This document shows, piece by piece, positions 58,078 through 64,000 of a stretch of DNA of 64,000 nt. Below the pieces are notes generated by a model. That model had not been told where the DNA came from and did no database searches. It saw only the letters and a list, made by a program, of their open reading frames with translations. Source of the stretch: Rhododendron vialii (taxonomy: Eukaryota; Streptophyta; Magnoliopsida; Ericales; Ericaceae); the NCBI RefSeq assembly GCF_030253575.1, contig NC_080567.1, forward strand, positions 35,865,501 to 35,929,500, in the 5' to 3' direction. Position 1 is the first letter of the stretch. The number at the start of each line of letters is the position of its first letter. Position numbers and translations under genes: made by a program.

Positions 58078-58080
58078 TTA

Positions 58081-59794
58081 CAACGGGGATGCTCTTATGC
58101 ATGGCTTAATTGTGTACGATCTTATTATGGTTAACTAGAAAAATAAATTTTCACTATAAGGTACTCCTATATGAGTGCTTTAAAGAAATAGTATATCACT
58201 ATGGAAACTTTTTTCCCGTTTTTAATTTTGTGTGTTTTGTTCGTCTTTTCTGAATTTTTGTTAGATTCATATCATATTTCTTGCACTAATTATCTATCTC
58301 GATGAGAGAAGTCTAAAAAATAAAATTATGACCCAAAAACAAAAAAAAAAGTTCACTAAAGTATCATTTTATATGAACTTTTTTCAACATCGATCCCACT
58401 TTTATTTTTTCTAATTCTTCTTGTCGAGAAGAATGATTAATTTTAAAAATTACGACGAAAAGCTCAACAAAAAGTTGCGAAAAATAAAAAATACCGAAAA
58501 CGTTTTAGACCAAAAAAAAGAGTAGAACACAGCCTAATGTAACACAGACCAAAAAAAATACTTTATGCATTGTTTTGCATTGAACGTACTGCCGGTGTTT
58601 TTTTTTTTTCTTTTTTTGTGGTTTTTTGTTTCTGGAGTCGCGCACACTGTACTAGTGACTTCTCGTCCCGGATCGCGACATGGACCACCAGGATTTCAAC
58701 ACATGTGAGGTTGAGGGGGCCCGTACTTGCAAAGGTTCCGCGTTTGATGAGAATTCCATCCGCACACGCCGACCTGGGTCCACCGGATTGTAGCACTGCA
58801 CCGCATGTGAAGTCCCGTCCACTAACGCCGTTATCAAAGATTCTCAAGATCATGACGAAATCTACCCCCTTAATACTCCATTTTTTTACTTTCAAACCAC
58901 CTTATACTTTCAATTATGCTGAAATTGTACATATTTTTGGCACAAACACTTACAAAAATACTCGCATTAATTCGAGTGGCCCTCACAAAGCCTAAAGTAT
59001 GAATGCCAAGTACTGTTGTGAGCTTCCCGACGTATTTTTGAGATGGAAAAACTTTACTTCTTTATATGATGAGTCAAATAAAAAACAGGTATTCGAGTTT
59101 GAGTCAATCTCTAGTAGTTTGGCTCATTCTATATTATCCTCATCTTTTTTCTCAAAGGAGCTTTTCTAAGCCAAGTTCAAGTAGATCTCCATTAGCTTAG
59201 TTTTGTAAAACCCTCTTATCTAAACATTATTGGGTGCTCTTGGGAGAACCACTACGTGGTGTCCCCAAAACTCATCTTGACTGCACATTGATAAAAGCCC
59301 GAGACTAAGTTTGTGAAACTTGCATGAATTTGTAGTGAAAGATACTAATATACCACGTGGCAATATCCCAAGACCACAGATGAATCACTCCTCTTTTCCT
59401 CTTGTATCCTCTTTTCCTCTTGTATGTTGTGCATGAAAAGTAAAATCCAGCTGTGCGTTGGACTCTTTTGCTCTTCAAACTCAAAGCCCCTATTCTTCTT
59501 GCCTTATTGAGACGTGATTGAAATCAACACCTAAATGTCCTACTTGTTGAGGGAAATGGTTTCCCAATATGAAATACCAAGGACCCCCAAATCAACCCAA
59601 CCTGCCAAACCAACATGAGGCCTAATATTTGTCCTTTTGATCCATGTGTGGCCACCTATTAGTCTATAAACAAAGGAAAGTTAGGTACACAAAAATCGTA
59701 GGAAAGTTCACCTGTAATACTCATACGTCCATGGACTCTGTTTTGTGTCTGTGTACGTGTTTATCCATTCTTAGTAGGCGAAGAACCTTTTTTT
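58081..59794. other. Intergenic DNA with a small GC-rich island
   Basis: 58630-58850 is strikingly GC- and CG-rich relative to its neighbours (contains TCGCGCACACTG, CCGGATCGCGACATGG, CGCACACGCCGACC) and open in more than one frame on both strands. I recognise no product and no splice or start context, and treat it as a probable fragment of an old insertion or captured sequence. Confidence 0.35.
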
Positions 59795-59999
59795 TTTTTG
59801 ATAACCTAATATCCAAGCCCCAGCTTGCGAGCAATTCGAGTAATTATGGGGCCCTGAAGTTGACGACCGGACAACCCGCCAATAGCTCCAAGGTTTTGAA
59901 TGTTTGGCCTCCGTGGGATTCGAACATGCTAAAACAAACATTTATTGATTTTTTTGTTCCCACTGGGCCAAACCCCTCGGGGTTGGCAAAGCTTTAACA
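59795..59999 (-). mobile_element. tRNA-derived SINE, reverse orientation
   Basis: On the minus strand: box A TGGCCCAGTGGG (near 59970), an exact box B GTTCGAATCCC (59914-59924), then a body ending CTCGCAAGCTGG...GGTTATC and a poly-A tail (poly-T 59790-59801). The GTTATC-poly(A) ending agrees with the fragment at 18932-19080. About 200 bp. Confidence 0.7.
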
Positions 60000-61160
60000 G
60001 TTAACACATGGGAAAAACGACGTAGACGAAAGAGAGATAAAAACATACCTGACCAAATTGCCTGTCAGGAGCCCTGATCTCCTAGTCGATTTTCTGTTGT
60101 CCCCTAGTCTCAAACCCCATCTCTACCACACGGTTAAAGTACCAGAGACGCATTATGTGGTAGAACGGGGTGTAGTAGCGTCTCATTCCATTTTCGGCAT
60201 AAGCACCTTCTTCTACTTTCGGCATAAGCACCTTCTTCTACAGGTGAATGTGGTTTAGGAAACAATTCTCATACAAGCACATATATAAGATAAATATAAG
60301 AACTTCCCTGTTTCTAAACAATATTGAATTTTCATTATGGGTGGTAGAAAGGGGTGCTGGGATACAGCGACTTGGAAAATATTGAACATAAGTCCCCGTT
60401 TCTGAAGAATCTTGAAATTTCATGCGTTCACGAATCTTACTCCAAGCTATAAATACCGAAGAATACCGAAGAGCTCTGCTAAGGTAGAGTAGAAATTGGA
60501 AAGACTAACCTTTGTTACGAAAGTATAAACAAAAAGCATGCAAGTGTGCAATAGTTTTCCGATAATAATGTGAATGTTTGTACCGTACAATTCTATCAAT
60601 ATCAAGTGCATATCTGAGCAACTGATTCCCTTCCTATTGCACAAAGGACTTGCCGTGAAGGTCATCCCAACTTAATAAACAGTACGTAAATCAATTCCAA
60701 ACCTTTTTCTCCATTATTAGGATGCACATGCCAGAGCTAATCCCACCACCGTCACACCGATTCCATCTGCAGATCAATAATTTACAGGTTTGAATCAAAA
60801 GAAACGCATCAAGAAATCGCACGTTTTTTGAACCAACCGAACAATATCAATGCTAAATGTAGCAAACTCTCACGTCAACCATGGTCCATGCAGTCTAAGG
60901 TGTTCCGTTTATCTACTTCAGATACTGACAAGTACCGTTCAATTTTTTAACTTCCGTCTGCTGAAAGAAATTTGAAAGGTGTTTTGGCATCTACGAAACA
61001 TGCGCAGTAGTCTCTCTCCTTGTAACATCCTTATTTTTCCTTCTACTTCCAGCTCATCTTACGTGTAAGTGAACCTTACCAAATACAGGACCACCCCAGA
61101 AAACCATTTGGCAAACTTCTTTTCAACACAAGTTGTCCCTATCCACATCCCAAGCTCTTC
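60000..61160. other. Intergenic DNA and distal promoter of the CYP707A gene
   Basis: Short tandem duplications are visible (TTTCGGCATAAGCACCTTCT at 60194 and 60220; AATACCGAAG at 60454 and 60464). An ACGTGT core lies at 61061-61066. No other gene is seen. Confidence 0.4.
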
Positions 61161-61204
61161 ACTCTATATAAACACCTCATCACTCTATATAAACACCTCA
61201 TCAC
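61161..61204 (+). promoter_or_regulatory. Duplicated TATA box upstream of CYP707A
   Basis: A 21-bp unit beginning CACTCTATATAAACACC is tandemly repeated, so TATATAAA occurs at 61165-61172 and 61186-61193, about 130-155 bp before the start codon at 61321. Both copies match the consensus exactly, so two alternative transcription starts 21 bp apart are predicted. Confidence 0.7.
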
Positions 61205-61320
61205 TCACCTCCCTTCCCATTGACTTAGCATTCTTGAGCAGCATTTTCACCATCCACTGTCCTCAACCCATTTATAACTGCAAAATTAAAGGCTCAGGCA
61301 TAGACATAGAAACAAAAATT

Positions 61321-64000
61321 ATGCCTACTTTCATATTAATATTGCTCTTTATCCTTACCGTCCTCTCTTTTTTTTCATCAAAGAAGCAAAAGAGGAAACC
61401 AAAACAAAAGGCTAAGCTTCCCCCAGGATCAATGGGGTGGCCTTACATAGGAGAGACTCTCCAACTCTACTCTCAAGACCCAAATGACTTCTTTGCTAAA
61501 AAGCAAAAAAGGTAAAAGGCCATCTTTAGGTACTATAATATCGTATTCCTCTCTCCCAGCCTTTTATTTGCTTAAAGATTAACGTGTTTAATGCGGTCTT
61601 ATGTTATTCAGATACGGTGAGATATTCAAAACCCACGTACTTGGGTGCCCTTGTGTCATGCTGGCTAGCCCTGAGGCCGCACGGTTTGTGCTGGCGAGTC
61701 ATGCTCACTTGTTTAAGCCCACATACCCCAAAAGTAAAGAGAAGATGATTGGCCCTTCGGCGCTGTTTTTCCACCAAGGAGACTACCATACTGACCTGAG
61801 GAAGCTGGTTCAGAGCTCTTTATCACCTGAAGCGATTAGGAAATTGATTCCTGATATCGAAGCCGTAGCCATTTCTGCCTTAGAGTCATGGGCCAGTGAC
61901 CAGGTCATTAACACCTTCCATGAGATGAAAAGGGTAAGTGAGAGTCTATTCTTTTTGTCATTTTTCCATTCGAATTAGTCTTACTGTTTCTAGTTTTCAA
62001 ATATGCTTTTCCAAGACATATGAACTTAATAATCATCCACAGTTCGCTTTCGAAGTTGGAATCCTCTTCGTGTTTGGCCATTTGGACGGAAAATATAGAG
62101 AAAAGCTGAAGGAGAACTACTGCATAGTGGACAAAGGGTACAATTCTTTCCCAAGCAATCTTCCGGGAACTGCATATAACAAAGCAATCATGGTAAGAGC
62201 AGAGTTCTAGTCTCTCCCATTAGTAGTTTGTGATATCAGTTGAAATCCTTTAAACTGACTATTCCCTGAAACTTCTGTCTCATGAATTCTTGAAGGCAAG
62301 GAAAAGGCTTGCTCACGTAATAAGTGAGATAATATGTGACAGGAAGGAGAAAAGACTACTGGACAAGGATTTGTTGGGTCATTTGCTGAACTTCAAAGAT
62401 AAAAGAGGGCATGCATTGGCTGAAGATCAAATTGCCGATAACATCATAGGGGTTCTATTTGCTGCCCAAGATACAACAGCCAGTGTCCTAACATGGATTG
62501 TTAAATACCTCCATGATGACCATAACCTTCTGGAAGCTGTCAAGGTAACTATTCCATGGAAGTTCTAAAAACACGATTCCTAGCAATGTTATGTACTCGA
62601 AAGTCATGATTTTGGTGTGGCAGGCAGAGCAAAACGTGATATATGAGTCAAATGAAGGAGAAAACAGGCCCTTGACATGGGCTCAGACTAGAAATATGCC
62701 ACTAACGCACAGGGTAAGTGCCCCACCTTTATGCCTATTTTAAGAACCACATTCTTGGAAGAATGCCTACCAGGTATTATGTCATATGTACAAACAATTT
62801 CAGGTTATATTGGAGAGCTTGAGGATGGCAAGCGTCATATCATTCACCTTCCGAGAAGCAGTGGTTGATGTAGAATACGGAGGTAAGGGCTTGAAGAAGA
62901 TTGAACACCATAGACCATATGACATTAGATTTAAAAAGAGGTTTAAGCATACAAGATTTGATAAGCAGCCGAGAAAATATTAGTGACATTAGTGACAGAA
63001 AGAGAGGAGAAAGTACAACAAAGTGGACAACAAACCCACACAAAAAAAAGGGAAACAAAAACAGAAAATTTTATATCTCGCATTTCCTATCGATAGATGT
63101 AAAAGAATAAAGGAGTCGTCTTAAAGGAGGGTGATATTCAATCCCGAAAAGAGAAGCGATAGCCACAGTTTTACAGATACTTATGATGTCTTGTTGTCCT
63201 AATATGCAGGATACCTTATTCCAAAAGGTTGGAAGGTGATGCCGTTGTTCAGGAACATTCACCACAACCCTGAATTCTTCCCTGATCCTAAACATTTTGA
63301 TCCATCAAGGTTTGAGGTATGTGGCAAGAAGCTCTATAGATAGAGGCTATGAAAACAACTTAAGGGTTTCTTTAATACTCGTAGTATAATATTTCTGGTT
63401 TTTTTGGATTCAGGTTGCTCCAAAACCGAACACATTTGTGCCATTTGGCAATGGAGTGCACGCTTGTCCAGGGAATGAACTTGTGAACTTGGAGATGCTT
63501 ATTTTAGTCCACCATCTGGTAACCAAGTTCAGGTATGAAAATGATAGTCAAAGTTCTCTTCTCCAGGAAAAAAGAAAAAGGATAATTGAATATCCCAAAA
63601 AATTTCTTTACAGCAAGACTCAAGGAAAAAAGATGCCAAACACCATCTGTTTTTTGCATTTGGACTTTGTGTTGATTAACAAAACAAAATTCTAACAGAT
63701 AGATACCACTTAAGGAATATGGAATTTACCAATAGTTTGAGCTTTCTGGACCTCAATTTAGTTGTCTATACTTGAATATATGTAAATATACATTTTGCGC
63801 ATCCAAGATAAGTGAGAGGTCGAAAGAGAAAACAAGTGGAAGAAGTTAATTGACTTACGGAGGTTACATTTGTCTGAGAGTGCAAAATAAATATTCTGAC
63901 AAGGCTCTTTCTGTTTTTAACTGGTGATTTCTGATTGCAGGTGGGACGTGGTGGGTTCCCAAAGTGGGATTGAGTATAGTCCATTCCCAGTCCCTCAGCA
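61321..64000 (+). CDS. CYP707A: Cytochrome P450 CYP707A (abscisic acid 8'-hydroxylase), 3' end missing
   Basis: Exons 61321-61511, 61612-61933, 62043-62192, 62296-62544, 62624-62713, 62804-62882, 63210-63316, 63414-63532 and 63941 to the window edge give about 455 aa; 15 or so remain outside. The order is an N-terminal membrane anchor (MPTFILILLFILTVLSFF), the Pro hinge LPPGSMGWPYIGETLQLY, the I-helix FAAQDTTAS, the K-helix ESLR, and the heme loop PFGNGVHACPGNE with the Cys ligand. GYNSFPSNLPGT, FFHQGDYH and TFREAVVDVEY are diagnostic of CYP707A, the ER enzyme that starts ABA breakdown to phaseic acid. Met at 61321 was chosen because it leads straight into the anchor; an in-frame Met at 61069 precedes it, but is upstream of the TATA boxes. 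Confidence 0.95.

Noticed and set aside
58563-58995. 141-codon plus- and 110-codon minus-strand frames
   Set aside because: Both pass through the same GC-rich island; neither has a start context, introns or family signature. Kept only as an unexplained island.
61069-61320. Upstream in-frame Met as CYP707A start
   Set aside because: It would add 84 residues before the membrane anchor and lies upstream of the two TATA boxes; Met at 61321 fits the family.

Overview
The window is nuclear DNA of a flowering plant, probably a eudicot. It is AT-rich, its genes are intron-rich with GT..AG borders, and the gene set is plant-specific: a plastid nitrite reductase, an ABF-type bZIP, a CYP707A P450, a COR27/28-like protein and a SPARK-domain receptor kinase. 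The species cannot be fixed from the sequence. Nothing bacterial, organellar or viral was seen, and there is no CRISPR array.

Layout. 261-1219 (-): 5' half of a PI-PLC-X-domain protein whose 3' part lies beyond the left edge. 1220-7141: repeat-rich spacer between divergent genes. 7142-13774 (+): nine-exon receptor-like kinase. 15864-20716 (+): eight-exon two-domain DJ-1 protein, convergent with 21645-23432 (-), a four-exon ABF/AREB bZIP factor with a probable 5'UTR intron reaching back to about 24714. 24.9-31.1 kb: spacer with decayed transposons. 31138-31712 (+): small DUF1685 protein. 31.7-37.2 kb: repeats, including a 134-bp tandem array. 37556-41193 (+): COR27/28-like cold and clock regulator with an evening element and three ACGT boxes upstream. 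43435-46848 (+): ferredoxin-nitrite reductase, five exons, with a textbook nitrate-responsive element about 180 bp upstream. 46.9-61.0 kb: a transposon graveyard with several elements delimited by target-site duplications (TSDs). 61321-64000 (+): CYP707A (ABA 8'-hydroxylase), running off the right edge.

The genes form no operon-like unit. Two belong to abscisic acid biology (the ABF factor transduces the signal, CYP707A destroys the hormone); their closeness is probably chance. Exon borders were assigned by hand from splice consensus, reading frame and family knowledge. Reading frames close for every gene that is complete in the window.

I found no convincing undescribed multi-gene system. 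The observations most worth checking are: the nitrate-responsive element upstream of the nitrite reductase; a retroposon with a perfect 14-bp TSD in that gene's 3' flank; a GC-AG intron after a two-codon first exon in the PLC gene; loss of the nucleophilic Cys in DJ-1 domain 1 together with an apparently shortened domain 2; a long-TIR Mutator-like element carrying a second element with paired ACCGGTAC hairpins; and a set of small non-autonomous elements whose TSDs can be read exactly.
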